Made by a program: the position numbers and the translations under genes. Below the pieces are notes generated by a model. It saw only the letters and a list, made by a program, of their open reading frames with translations, searched no databases and was not told where the DNA came from. A stretch of DNA of 55,389 nt from an uncultured Blautia sp. (lineage in GTDB: Bacteria > Bacillota > Clostridia > Lachnospirales > Lachnospiraceae), in assembly GCA_946557785.1 (NCBI GenBank), contig CAMNTH010000022.1, positions 1-55,389 of the forward strand. Reading direction: 5' to 3'. Of the stretch, positions 1 through 8,283 are shown one piece after another. Every line of letters begins with the position of its first letter. Within the stretch, counting starts at the first letter, position 1.

Positions 1-36
1 TTTAAAGTGCGGTGGAATTTAACTCTGCACTGGAAT

Positions 37-831
37 TTAACTTTTCAAGTCAGCTTGGAATTTCACCTGTATTTCCTCTCCAGTTTCATACAACGCAAGC
101 ATTTCTATACAATTGGATTCTCTGTCTGCAGGCATATCAAGAATAAGCTCCCTGCCCTCCCGATGCCAGGAGCATTCTCTTCCATTTAATCGTACCGATA
201 GAATCTGTATCCCGCCTGTTCCCATAATCCAAAAACCAGGTCGGCTGCATGAAGCAGTTTCTTCCTTTTGGTAATGAATCCGAAGTTTTGTTTTTTCTGA
301 TGCTTTCTCCGGATGACCCTTATAAAAAGTGAGTACAGGAGCCTGCGTTGCAGTTAACTCTGACGTTATTGCCGGCTCCGGCATAACGGTTAGTGACGAA
401 GTTATGGTTGGGGTTGGGGTTACGGTTGGTACCGGAGTTACGGCTTGAGTTGGGGTTACGGTTGGTACCGGAGTTACGGCTTGAGTTGGGGTTACGGTTG
501 GTACCGGAGTTACGGCTTGAACCGGCATTACAGTTGGGATCGGTATATCACTCTGAGGATTATTTTGCCCATCATCCCATCCACCGTCCCAATGGAATTC
601 CCCAAATTCCTCATTCTCCTGTCCATTGCCCGTAGTATTCCATTCTGAAAAAACATCCCAGGAGCCTTCCTCATGATAATCACTTTCTGCGGATTCATCT
701 TCCCATTCAAGAGGAATCTCTCCCTCTCCTACAGATACATCAAATCCTCCCATTTCCATACCTACGGCATCAATTGCATAAGGAATCGTTCCCACCATCA
801 GAAAAAGCAAAAACTTCCTGCCTCTTTTCAT
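37..831 (-). CDS. Secreted Thr/Pro-repeat protein, unknown function
   Basis: I do not recognise a family. The 264-residue product begins with a basic, hydrophobic N-terminus (MKRGRKFLLFLMVGTIPYAI) that fits a signal peptide. An acidic, Trp-rich stretch follows (about residues 25-90), then a Val/Thr/Pro/Gln-rich repeat linker (about 95-165) typical of extracellular spacers, then a compact C-terminal domain of about 95 residues. The start has a strong ribosome site (GGGGAGGG, 5 nt spacing). Its first 62 nt overlap the end of the upstream kinase gene in another frame, so the two are probably co-translated and may work together. Just after the stop codon an 18-bp unit containing TTAAATTCCA is duplicated. 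Confidence 0.75.
   Translation of the reverse strand: MKRGRKFLLFLMVGTIPYAIDAVGMEMGGFDVSVGEGEIPLEWEDESAESDYHEEGSWDVFSEWNTTGNGQENEEFGEFHWDGGWDDGQNNPQSDIPIPTVMPVQAVTPVPTVTPTQAVTPVPTVTPTQAVTPVPTVTPTPTITSSLTVMPEPAITSELTATQAPVLTFYKGHPEKASEKTKLRIHYQKEETASCSRPGFWIMGTGGIQILSVRLNGRECSWHREGRELILDMPADRESNCIEMLALYETGEEIQVKFQADLKS
421..520. repeat. 36-bp tandem repeat, about 2.8 copies
   Basis: A 36-bp unit starts at 421, 457 and 493 (each TACGGTTGGTACCGGAG...), with a degenerate copy just before it. It encodes the 12-residue unit AVTPVPTVTPTQ of the secreted protein. The unit is a multiple of three, so copy-number change would lengthen or shorten the linker without shifting frame. Confidence 0.9.
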
Positions 832-2185
832 AGTTTCCCTCCCCTATTCTTTCCATCCATATTTTCATCGTCTCTTCGTCCGGTTCCTCCATTATTCCTT
901 GCCCCTTCACCTGGCAGAACCGCTTCCAAAGATAGCGGCTTTGTTCCTTCTGCCCCATTCTGCATAAAAACAATCCATATTGGCCATACCCTTCTCCAAA
1001 TGTTCTGTCATACAAAAGAAGCTGCTCATAATAAACTGCAGCATGTTCCTCCTCACCCTGAAGCTCTCCGTTAAGTGCCAGCAATAGAAGGAGTTTTCTT
1101 TGGGATTCCTGGTCATGATATTCCTTTAGAAGCCCTTGCAGTTTCGCTTCTGCAGCATTGCAGATCTGCTTGCGCTTCCCTGTATTTTCCTCAAGGAAAT
1201 CCTCATCATAATAATTCTGTGTGATTTTTGTCATGGATGACTCCAGAGTCTGCCCCACGGGTAAAAAGGCATAAGTCCAGACAGCGGCCAAAAGCAGTAC
1301 TCCCCCAAGGAGTATGCCGATAAGCGAGCCTTTTCTTTCATGAATCCGACACTTTTTCGAAATAGACTCCAGACTCTTTTTCACCGCATTTATATTGGGG
1401 CAGCGGTGGGATTCCTCACGCCTTATGCAGCGCATAAGCAGTATTCCAAACTGTGGATTTTTAATTGTAAAGAATATCTTGTTTTTTCCGCACAGAGTAT
1501 ACAAAGTTTTCCCCAAAGCATAAATGTCGCTTACTTGCGTCACCCTGCCTGAAAGCTGCTCCGGTGCTGCATATCCTATGGTTCCCTGGCATATTCTCGT
1601 CACATCTCCATAGTCAAACACAGCACTTCCAAGGTCTACCAGATATAGTCTTCCCCCCTCTGTCAGCATCAGGTTATCTGGTTTCAGATCTCCATAATAT
1701 ACCGCAGGCTTACGTGTGTGGAGATATTCCAGCACATCTGCGGTATCTATTCCAATTTTCACGATTTCATTCAGAGAAAAGCTTCTCCCTTCCGAGAGCC
1801 ACGCTCCCAATGACTTTCCCCGGATAAATTCCATTACAAGATAACAAAACTCTCCAGACTCTGTGTAATCGGTCATTTTCGGCAGGGAGGGGTGCTCCAG
1901 AATACGCATAAGCTTTGCTTCTCGCTTCCGCTCCAAAGGAAGCTCCTTTACAGCCCAGATTGCCCCAAGCTCCAGATCCCTTGCAAGATAAAGGCGTCCC
2001 TGACCTCCTTTGCCAATCTGCTCCAGAATACAGTATCGCCCTTTTAAAATAGTTCCGGTCAGGCTAATCCTGCTCACCTCATTTCTATATTCAATTATAA
2101 ATGACGCTCTCATTGGAAAAAGAGAAATTTGAAAATCCTCTGGAAATCCTCCTCCCGGAAGTCTGAGATTAAGAATGGAATACAT
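770..2185 (-). CDS. Membrane Ser/Thr protein kinase with TPR-like C-terminal part
   Basis: This is a eukaryotic-type (Hanks) Ser/Thr kinase of 471 residues. Visible motifs are the glycine loop IGKGGQGRLYLARD (about 57-70), the ATP-binding Lys in WAVKEL (about 80), catalytic YYGDLKPDN (Asp about 166), metal-binding VDLGSA (Asp about 184) and the APE motif YAAPEQ (about 206-210). The usual HRD is YGD and DFG is DLG, as in many bacterial kinases. A transmembrane segment at about 285-308 is followed by a roughly 160-residue outer part with TPR-like helices (AVYYEQLLLYDR...). There are no PASTA repeats, so it is not a classical PrkC. The first ATG is preceded by AGGG. It has its own promoter and overlaps the downstream secreted-protein gene. 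Confidence 0.88.
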   Translation of the reverse strand: MYSILNLRLPGGGFPEDFQISLFPMRASFIIEYRNEVSRISLTGTILKGRYCILEQIGKGGQGRLYLARDLELGAIWAVKELPLERKREAKLMRILEHPSLPKMTDYTESGEFCYLVMEFIRGKSLGAWLSEGRSFSLNEIVKIGIDTADVLEYLHTRKPAVYYGDLKPDNLMLTEGGRLYLVDLGSAVFDYGDVTRICQGTIGYAAPEQLSGRVTQVSDIYALGKTLYTLCGKNKIFFTIKNPQFGILLMRCIRREESHRCPNINAVKKSLESISKKCRIHERKGSLIGILLGGVLLLAAVWTYAFLPVGQTLESSMTKITQNYYDEDFLEENTGKRKQICNAAEAKLQGLLKEYHDQESQRKLLLLLALNGELQGEEEHAAVYYEQLLLYDRTFGEGYGQYGLFLCRMGQKEQSRYLWKRFCQVKGQGIMEEPDEETMKIWMERIGEGNYEKRQEVFAFSDGGNDSLCN

Positions 2186-2205
2186 CTGCAGTTTTCCCTG
2201 CAGAT
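2184..2205 (-). promoter_or_regulatory. Hairpin over the kinase start codon
   Basis: A perfect 8-bp inverted repeat (ATCTGCAG, 6-nt loop, CTGCAGAT) puts the AGGG ribosome site at the loop/stem edge and pairs the first two bases of the kinase ATG. If it folds, it would restrict translation initiation. Confidence 0.5.
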
Positions 2206-2223
2206 AGTAGGGATGTAAAATAC

Positions 2224-2252
2224 ATTATAGCGCAATATGTTCCAAAAAGCAA
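2224..2252 (-). promoter_or_regulatory. Promoter for the kinase gene
   Basis: On the minus strand TTGCTT (2247-2252) and TATAAT (2224-2229) are separated by 17 bp, a good sigma-A arrangement. The predicted start lies about 30 nt upstream of the kinase ATG, leaving a short leader that contains the start-codon hairpin. Confidence 0.7.
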
Positions 2253-2267
2253 GTCTGATAAATAATA

Positions 2268-2330
2268 AATCACGGCAGATCTTATGTAACAGTTTCCCCT
2301 ATGACAAACTGCTGCCATTCTGCCGTGATT
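2268..2330 (-). terminator. Terminator-like hairpin after argS
   Basis: A 12-bp perfect stem (AATCACGGCAGA with TCTGCCGTGATT) encloses a 39-nt loop that has its own AGTTT/AAACT mini-stem. On the minus strand it is followed by a T-rich stretch (TTATTATTTATC). It sits 11 nt past the argS stop. Confidence 0.6.
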
Positions 2331-2340
2331 CATGATCCCT

Positions 2341-4107
2341 TTACATACGGTCCGGAGCCGAGAAGCCCAAAAGCTCAATGCTGGTTTCCAGAACCTTTTT
2401 GGTAAGTCCAAGGAGTTTAATAAAGGATTCCTTCTGCTCCTTATTTTCCTCGCTTAAAATCTTTGTTTCATGATAGAAGCTGTTAAATGCATTAGATACT
2501 TCGTAAATATATGCGCAGATCTTATGAGGCGCCTTTTCTTCAAAAGCACTCTCTACCGTTGCGCCAAATCCTGTAAGCTGCAGCATCAGGCTCTTTTCGC
2601 TTCCATTTACTGCAGAAAGGATTCTGCCCTCTTCCGGATTTCCGCCCTCTTCCAGGTAACGGTTCAAAATAGACTTGATACGGACAATGGTATAGAGAAT
2701 ATATGGCCCTGTATTTCCCTCAAAGGAAGTGAAGCGATCCACATCAAAAACGTAGTCCTTGGTAGCCTGGTTGGACAAATCACCATATTTAATAGCAGAA
2801 AGACCTACGATCTTTGCAGTTTCATCTGCATCCTTATCCTTGACGCTTCTATTCTCTACAATCTTACGGTACATCTCCTCTGTAATATCTGCAATGAGAT
2901 TTTCCAGGCGCATGACTCCGCCTTCCCTTGTTTTAAAAGGCTTGCCGTCCTTGCCATTCATAGTTCCGAATCCAAGGAAGGAGAATTTCAGGTCATCCTT
3001 TACAAGCCCGGTCTTTCTTGCGCAGCGGAATACCTGGATAAAATGAAGCTCCTGACGTTTATCCACTACATACAAGATCTCATCCGGGTCAAACAGCTTC
3101 ACACGCTCTACAATGGTAGCCAGGTCTGTTGTGGTATAAAGAGAAGCGCCATCGGATTTCAGCAGCATACAAGGAGGAATCTCCTTAGTATCCTGTTCTT
3201 CCTTTACATCAACTACTAGAGCGCCCTGATCCTCATAGGCAAAACCCTGATCCTTCATCATATTCACCATATCCGGAATATATGGCTGCGCATCCGACTC
3301 TTTTTTCCATAAATCAAAGGAAACGTTCAGATTATCATAGTTTCTCTTCAAATCCGTTACGGACACCTGCATAATATGGTTCCAAAGAGCCATGTAGCCT
3401 CTGTTTCCCTGCTGAAGGAGATGGGTGGCCTCCAGTGCTTCATTTCGGTAAGCTTCGTCAGACTTTGACTTGCCGCTTGCACAGGGATAGATTTCCTCAA
3501 GCTCGCTGATAGTAAACGGAGCCTCCTTGGGATATTCTCCTGTAAAGCTTTCATCAAAGTATACAAGCTCCGGCTTCCTGTGGCGGAGCTCCGTAATGAT
3601 CAGGCCCATCTGCAGTCCCCAGTCACCCAGATGCACGTCTCCGATCATCTTATGGCCTACATACCTGCCGATCCTCTTAATGCTCTCTCCAATGATGGCA
3701 GATCGCAGATGTCCCACATGAAGAGGCTTGGCCACATTTGGTCCGCCATAGTCAATAATAATGGTTTTCGGCGTTTCTGCTGCAGTTACTGACAATTTTT
3801 CATCTGCAGACATCTCTTCCAGATAATCTGCCAGAAGTTCTTCTTTTACTTTCAGGTTGATAAAACCCGGCTTTACAACCTCTGTCATAGAAAACATACT
3901 GTTTTCCCCAAGGCATGCCACAACATCGTCTGCAATCATAAAAGGTGCTTTTTTATATGCCTTAGCTCCCGCCATGGCTCCATTACACTGAAATTCACAT
4001 AAATCCGGGCGGTTAGAAGCCGTAACCTTTCCATAAGCCGGATCATATCCTGCTTTTTCAAATGCTGCACAAAGCTCCTGTGCCATTTGTTCCATCAGTT
4101 TCTTCAT
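2341..4107 (-). CDS. argS: Arginyl-tRNA synthetase
   Basis: Class I aminoacyl-tRNA synthetase that charges tRNA-Arg in the cytoplasm. The 588-residue length is normal for the family. The N-terminal Add1-type domain is followed by the catalytic core with GPNVAKPLHVGHLRS (HIGH motif as HVGH, about residues 123-137). The second signature is the degenerate form GKPFKTREGG instead of KMSKS, as is usual in ArgRS. The C-terminus reads LLGFSAPDRM, the typical DALR anticodon-domain ending. The start has GAGGAG 10 nt upstream. It lies 47 nt downstream of the DegV gene on the same strand and is probably co-transcribed with it, ending at the hairpin past 2341. Confidence 0.97.
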   Translation of the reverse strand: MKKLMEQMAQELCAAFEKAGYDPAYGKVTASNRPDLCEFQCNGAMAGAKAYKKAPFMIADDVVACLGENSMFSMTEVVKPGFINLKVKEELLADYLEEMSADEKLSVTAAETPKTIIIDYGGPNVAKPLHVGHLRSAIIGESIKRIGRYVGHKMIGDVHLGDWGLQMGLIITELRHRKPELVYFDESFTGEYPKEAPFTISELEEIYPCASGKSKSDEAYRNEALEATHLLQQGNRGYMALWNHIMQVSVTDLKRNYDNLNVSFDLWKKESDAQPYIPDMVNMMKDQGFAYEDQGALVVDVKEEQDTKEIPPCMLLKSDGASLYTTTDLATIVERVKLFDPDEILYVVDKRQELHFIQVFRCARKTGLVKDDLKFSFLGFGTMNGKDGKPFKTREGGVMRLENLIADITEEMYRKIVENRSVKDKDADETAKIVGLSAIKYGDLSNQATKDYVFDVDRFTSFEGNTGPYILYTIVRIKSILNRYLEEGGNPEEGRILSAVNGSEKSLMLQLTGFGATVESAFEEKAPHKICAYIYEVSNAFNSFYHETKILSEENKEQKESFIKLLGLTKKVLETSIELLGFSAPDRM

Positions 4108-4154
4108 GTTCTTATTACTCCTCGTTATTTATTCACATATGCTTTTTTGATTTA

Positions 4155-5024
4155 TCAAACTGTCACTTTTTTCGCACAGGCAATGGCAAGGGCTCCATCC
4201 CCAATGTGGCAGGCAACACTTAAAGACAAAGGATCCATCTGGATTTCATAGCCTGGAAACACCTCCTGCACCTCCTGCTTAAACTCCTCTGCCTCATCCT
4301 TTGCTCCTGTATACGCGATCTGAAGGCACATTTCCCCGCTCTGCACATATTTGGCAAAACGACCCTCCAAATCTTCCTTCATCGCTTTGAGCATCACTCG
4401 TTTCGCCTGCTTCTTGCCCCGGACCTTTGAATAAGCGTCCAGCTTCTCTCCCTGGATCTGAAGCACCGGCTTTAAGTTCAGAACCGTCCCGATAGCAGCG
4501 GCAGCCGGCGTGATCCTTCCGCCCCGTTTTAAGTATTTCAATGTTTCCAGGGTAATGTAAACACTGGATTCTAATTTCTCATCCTCCAGAATTTTTTTGA
4601 TTTCCCAAGCACTCCTGCCTGCTTTGGAAAGTGCGATAGCATCCAGGACTGATTGTCTCTGGGTCACGGAAATCCTCTGGTTATCTACCACCTGCACCTT
4701 GCCGTCATAGTCCCTGGCAAGTGCCATTGCAGTTTCACAGGAAGCACTAAGCCCGCTGGACATAGGGATATGGACGATTTCGTCATAGTCTTTTAAAAGA
4801 CTGTCCCATAAGCCGCACACCTCTCCCGGATTGGGCTGTGAGGTAGAAATAGGTTCATCCCGGGTCAGGCGCTTATAAAATTCTTCCTGAGAAAGGGTGA
4901 TTCCCTCCAGGTACATCATCTCATTAATATAAAAAGGCATCGGGATAACGGAGATTCCCAGTGCTCTTCCCTGATCCTGCGTGATACCGCTATTGCTGTC
5001 TGTCACAATGGCAATTTTTCCCAT
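4155..5024 (-). CDS. DegV family fatty-acid-binding protein
   Basis: DegV/FakB-type protein of 289 residues. Members bind a fatty acid and present it to the FakA kinase for phospholipid synthesis; that role is inferred from the family. Visible signatures are the N-terminal VTDSNSGI, the lipid-head-group motif STSQPNPGE (about 61-69), IPMSSGLSAS (about 86-95) and LKRGGRITPAAAAIG (about 165-179). The start is preceded by AAGGAG. It is the first gene of an apparent DegV-argS operon, with a divergent promoter shared with the LUD gene. No fakA-like kinase is in the window. Confidence 0.92.
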   Translation of the reverse strand: MGKIAIVTDSNSGITQDQGRALGISVIPMPFYINEMMYLEGITLSQEEFYKRLTRDEPISTSQPNPGEVCGLWDSLLKDYDEIVHIPMSSGLSASCETAMALARDYDGKVQVVDNQRISVTQRQSVLDAIALSKAGRSAWEIKKILEDEKLESSVYITLETLKYLKRGGRITPAAAAIGTVLNLKPVLQIQGEKLDAYSKVRGKKQAKRVMLKAMKEDLEGRFAKYVQSGEMCLQIAYTGAKDEAEEFKQEVQEVFPGYEIQMDPLSLSVACHIGDGALAIACAKKVTV

Positions 5025-5120
5025 AATCTCATTCTCCTTAACTCTATCTTGTAGGTTTTCATTTCCATATTTATCATTTTAGCAGTCTGGCCTTCCTGAA
5101 ATAATTACCAGCCTTTTTGT

Positions 5121-5149
5121 AGTGTAACACATTTTGCCCGGTATCTCAA
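5121..5149 (-). promoter_or_regulatory. Promoter for DegV-argS
   Basis: On the minus strand TTGAGA (5144-5149), a 17-bp spacer and TACACT (5121-5126). Its -35 box directly abuts the -35 box of the opposite promoter. Confidence 0.55.
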
Positions 5150-5178
5150 TTGAAAATATAAAAGTGATATGTTATAAT
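5150..5178 (+). promoter_or_regulatory. Promoter for the LUD-domain gene
   Basis: TTGAAA (5150-5155), a 17-bp spacer and a perfect TATAAT (5173-5178), about 45 nt upstream of the ATG. This is one of the strongest sigma-A-like promoters in the window. Confidence 0.85.
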
Positions 5179-5224
5179 TTTTTAAATGAAGTTGTATATT
5201 TTTATCACGGGAGGGATTTAGCTT

Positions 5225-5860
5225 ATGTCCTATATTACAGAAAATTACAAGCTTGCAGCCAAAACCCTGACAAAGGCTTTTGCAAAGCATGGAATGGAAG
5301 TCTGCTACTGCAACACAGCCAACGAAGCCAGGGATCAGATACTTTCCATGATTCCCGAAGGCTCCAGCGTTACCTGGGGCGGCAGTGAATCCATGGCTGA
5401 AGCAGGAGTTTTTGAGGCAGTTCGCCAGGGAAATTATGAATTTATTGACCGAAAGTCTGCTTCCACACCGGAAGAAGCCCGTGCATTATACGGCAGGATT
5501 GTTTGTGCGGATTATTTTCTCACCAGTACAAATGCTTTTACCAAAGACGGCATGCTGGTTAATATTGACGGCGCCGCAAATCGGGTGGCCTGTATTGCCC
5601 ACGGACCTGCACATGTCATTGTCCTGGTAAGCATGGATAAAATGTGCGCCACCATAGAGGATGCAGTCAGCCGTATCCGTACCCTGGCTTCACCGCCCAA
5701 TGCACTTCGCGTTGGAGCAAAAACACCTTGCACCAAAACAGGCGTATGCGGCGACTGCTTAAGTCCTGACTGCATCTGCTGCCAGATTCTTGTAACCCGT
5801 TATTCCAGGGTTCCCGGAAGAATCAAGATAGTACTGTGCGGAGAAAAACTTGGTTTCTAA
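5225..5860 (+). CDS. LUD-domain protein (LutC/YkgG-like)
   Basis: A 211-residue lactate-utilisation-domain protein. The family includes LutC and related stand-alone proteins; the substrate of this copy is unknown. Visible features are the Rossmann-like motif SSVTWGGSESMAEAGV (about 47-62), ADYFLTSTNAFTKDGMLVNI in the middle, and a Cys-rich segment CTKTGVCGDCLSPDCICC near residues 168-185. Such a Cys cluster often marks metal or Fe-S binding in these stand-alone members. The start is supported by GGAGGG. It stands alone on the plus strand between a strong promoter and a hairpin, with no LutA or LutB partner. Confidence 0.88.
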   Translation: MSYITENYKLAAKTLTKAFAKHGMEVCYCNTANEARDQILSMIPEGSSVTWGGSESMAEAGVFEAVRQGNYEFIDRKSASTPEEARALYGRIVCADYFLTSTNAFTKDGMLVNIDGAANRVACIAHGPAHVIVLVSMDKMCATIEDAVSRIRTLASPPNALRVGAKTPCTKTGVCGDCLSPDCICCQILVTRYSRVPGRIKIVLCGEKLGF

Positions 5861-5879
5861 CTATAGGCGCATAACCCCA

Positions 5880-5905
5880 AAAGGAAGGCCATCCGGCCTT
5901 CCTTT
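5880..5905. terminator. Hairpin between convergent genes
   Basis: An 11-bp stem (AAAGGAAGGCC, loop ATCC, GGCCTTCCTTT) lies between the ends of the LUD gene and the convergent FtsX-like gene, so it could serve both. The downstream T-run is weak on either strand. Confidence 0.65.
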
Positions 5906-5924
5906 CACATATCTATCTTCTTTT

Positions 5925-6941
5925 TTATCTTTTCTTTTTCCCCATTCTCATAAGCACCAAATAAAAAACTGTCCCCAGGATTCCAAGTAAGATCGTTCGT
6001 ATGGCTTCATAAAGCATTTCCAGTTCTCCTGCCGTTCTGGAGACCATAAAAAAGCAGCGTAATTTTTCCCGTTCCTCTCCCATTCGTCTGGACCAAAAAT
6101 TAAAGTCTGACCATTTTCCAGGCAGCCAATCTGCAGATAAATGAATATTTTGCAAAATCCCATAAGCAGACATCAGGAAAAAGAGGAAACAGACACCTGC
6201 CCACAGGATTCTTTCTGTTCGGTCTTTTGCCCTTTTTTTCTGCTTTATACCATAAATCAACAATTCCAGAAATAGCAGGAAAGGAAGAAGCCATACTGCC
6301 CCACAGGCTGCTGCCTTCAAAGCCGTGGCTGCCGCCTGCTCTCCCCTTAATCCATACCGCATCAAAAATTGGTCCGCCATAGCCGTCTTATTCCCCTTGG
6401 GGCAGCTATAAAAGGCCCTGGAAAATCCCACTTCCTCGTCCTTTGGGTGAATCAGAACCAATCTCTGCTTCCAGTCCATAACCTTACGTACTGCATAAGC
6501 TTTTTCCTGAATATGCAATTCTCGTCCCAGAACATTAGTGCTTCCAAACAACTCCTGTGCTGTTTCCCGGTCTATGATGCAGCCATCCCGGTCATGATCA
6601 GAAAAGCCACGGATACGTCGGTCAAAAAGAGACGCTTCTCCAAGGATACCTGCAAGGTGCACCCTGGTGCTTCTTAAATAGACAGGCTCCTTTGCGCTTA
6701 CCAGACCTCCATCCCAGTAGAAGCAAAGCTGTTCGCTTCCTTCTTTCTCCTCCTGGCTGCTTAATATGCTGCGGACTTCTCTATCTTTTGGGATATGATC
6801 CGAAAACACAATGGCTACTGCCTCGCCTTCCTCTATCCTTCCATAGGACTGCATACATCCAAAATAGCAAGCTGCTGTCAGGATCCAGCCAATAGCCCAA
6901 AACACCTCCAACGAGCCGAGCCTTTTCTTCCTTATTTTCAT
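5925..6941 (-). CDS. FtsX/MacB-like membrane protein
   Basis: A 338-residue protein with one N-terminal membrane segment (about 11-29), a roughly 190-residue outer domain, then three further segments (about 208-232, 245-265, 314-332). This 1+3 layout is that of FtsX/MacB-type permeases. In the outer domain IIDRETAQELFG followed by VLGRELHIQ resembles the MacB periplasmic core. Sequence match to classical MacB is weak, so the assignment rests on topology plus context. It overlaps the HlyD-like gene by 4 nt (ATGA) and has GGAGG 4 nt before ATG. It is the last gene of the operon, and no dedicated ATPase gene accompanies it. Confidence 0.65.
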   Translation of the reverse strand: MKIRKKRLGSLEVFWAIGWILTAACYFGCMQSYGRIEEGEAVAIVFSDHIPKDREVRSILSSQEEKEGSEQLCFYWDGGLVSAKEPVYLRSTRVHLAGILGEASLFDRRIRGFSDHDRDGCIIDRETAQELFGSTNVLGRELHIQEKAYAVRKVMDWKQRLVLIHPKDEEVGFSRAFYSCPKGNKTAMADQFLMRYGLRGEQAAATALKAAACGAVWLLPFLLFLELLIYGIKQKKRAKDRTERILWAGVCFLFFLMSAYGILQNIHLSADWLPGKWSDFNFWSRRMGEEREKLRCFFMVSRTAGELEMLYEAIRTILLGILGTVFYLVLMRMGKKKR

Positions 6942-8278
6942 GATTCCTCCAGCCTTACCCGGCTGCCCTCCTCTACGGAACGATCTGCTTCTATCACCAC
7001 CTGCTGGCTGCCAGACAGACTCCCATCTGCAAGGGCAGCATAGCTTTCATTTTTATCCTCTACCGTCACGCTTACTTTGCGAAGCACCAAAACCTCACCC
7101 AAAACCGTATCCTGGGTATCCACCACAAATACGTATTCCTTCCCTGTTTCTCCGTATAAAGCGCTTAAAGGGATACAGGAAGCAAAAGGTCCTGCATCCT
7201 TCATAATGGTCACATCTGCAGATTCTCCAATACTCAGTGTCTTCTCCGGAATCGCAATGGATAAAATTCTTCGATTCTGATCCGTTTCGTCTTCACGTAT
7301 AGACTGGATACGTGCATTTTCAATTTCCACACCGCTGACACCTTTTACATATGCGCTTCCTCCCACTTCCACATACTTTACATCCTCCTTGGAAATGGGA
7401 ACGCTCATCAAAAGATCTCCGGACAGATCATAAAGAACCATTGCTGCGTCCCCGCCGGTAACTCCTCCCGTCACCACGGAAACGGTCTTGATCACCCCAT
7501 CTTTTGGAGCCAGAATCTTTCCGTTTTTCTTCAGCAGCCGCTGAAGTTCTTCCAGTTCCTTCTCCTTCACCTTAATCTGTCTTTGCACATTTTGAAGGCT
7601 TCCGTCAGCCGGAGTATTCTGCGATGCCTCCGACACACCTCTTCTGGCCTCCATCAGAGCCTGATCTTTTGCCATAATAGCCTGATTTAAGGCTTCTTGC
7701 TTTGCACGAACATCATCAAGAAGAGCCTGCTCCTGACCGCTTGTATCCGCCTCGCTTGTAAATCCCTGGTTCCTATAATACTCATCCAGCCTCTGCCTTG
7801 CCAGGTTCAATGCATCCTGGGCGCTGGAAATATTATAGTTGCCGCTGTTGGCAGCAGTGTTATAATTTTGTTCTGCGAAAAAAACATCCATGGATTTTTT
7901 TTCGCTGTTTATGCTTTGGGCGCTTTTCAGATCCCGTTCCTGAAGCTTTAATTCCTCCAATTCTCCCTTTTCCTTTTCAATACTTTCTTCCATAATATTT
8001 CTAGCCAGGGTAAAAAGCACATCCCCCTTTTTTATGACCTGCCCTTCCCTGGCCAGAATCTGCTCTACCCTCTGCCCTTCTCTGGCAAAAACAGCAGTTT
8101 CCCGGATGCCCTCAACTTTGCCGCTGCCTGAAACTCTGTGGGAGATTACATAGTTCTGTACGGATTTCACCCGAACCTTGGCCGTATTCACAGAATCTGC
8201 AGCTCTGGATGCCACAGTAAACAAAAGCATTGCGCAAAAGAAAAATCCAAGCCATTTGATAAATTTTTGTCGTTTCAT
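6938..8278 (-). CDS. HlyD/RND-type membrane-fusion adaptor
   Basis: Adaptor protein of 446 residues, anchored by an N-terminal hydrophobic segment (about 9-24). It has a lipoyl-like half-motif (REGQVIKKGDVLFTL, about 77-91), a long Gln/Glu/Lys-rich coiled coil (about 97-262), the second lipoyl half (ILAPKDGVIKTVSVVTGGVT) and beta-barrel and membrane-proximal domains. In Gram-positives such proteins serve MacB/FtsX-type exporters, which fits the overlapping downstream gene. The unusual part is the upstream context: two sugar-import permeases 5 nt away in the same operon. The start is supported by GAAGGAG. Confidence 0.88.
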   Translation of the reverse strand: MKRQKFIKWLGFFFCAMLLFTVASRAADSVNTAKVRVKSVQNYVISHRVSGSGKVEGIRETAVFAREGQRVEQILAREGQVIKKGDVLFTLARNIMEESIEKEKGELEELKLQERDLKSAQSINSEKKSMDVFFAEQNYNTAANSGNYNISSAQDALNLARQRLDEYYRNQGFTSEADTSGQEQALLDDVRAKQEALNQAIMAKDQALMEARRGVSEASQNTPADGSLQNVQRQIKVKEKELEELQRLLKKNGKILAPKDGVIKTVSVVTGGVTGGDAAMVLYDLSGDLLMSVPISKEDVKYVEVGGSAYVKGVSGVEIENARIQSIREDETDQNRRILSIAIPEKTLSIGESADVTIMKDAGPFASCIPLSALYGETGKEYVFVVDTQDTVLGEVLVLRKVSVTVEDKNESYAALADGSLSGSQQVVIEADRSVEEGSRVRLEES

Positions 8279-8283
8279 CTTTT

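Noticed and set aside
2470..3219. 249-codon plus-strand ORF inside argS
   Set aside because: It is antisense to the conserved argS core; no family resemblance.
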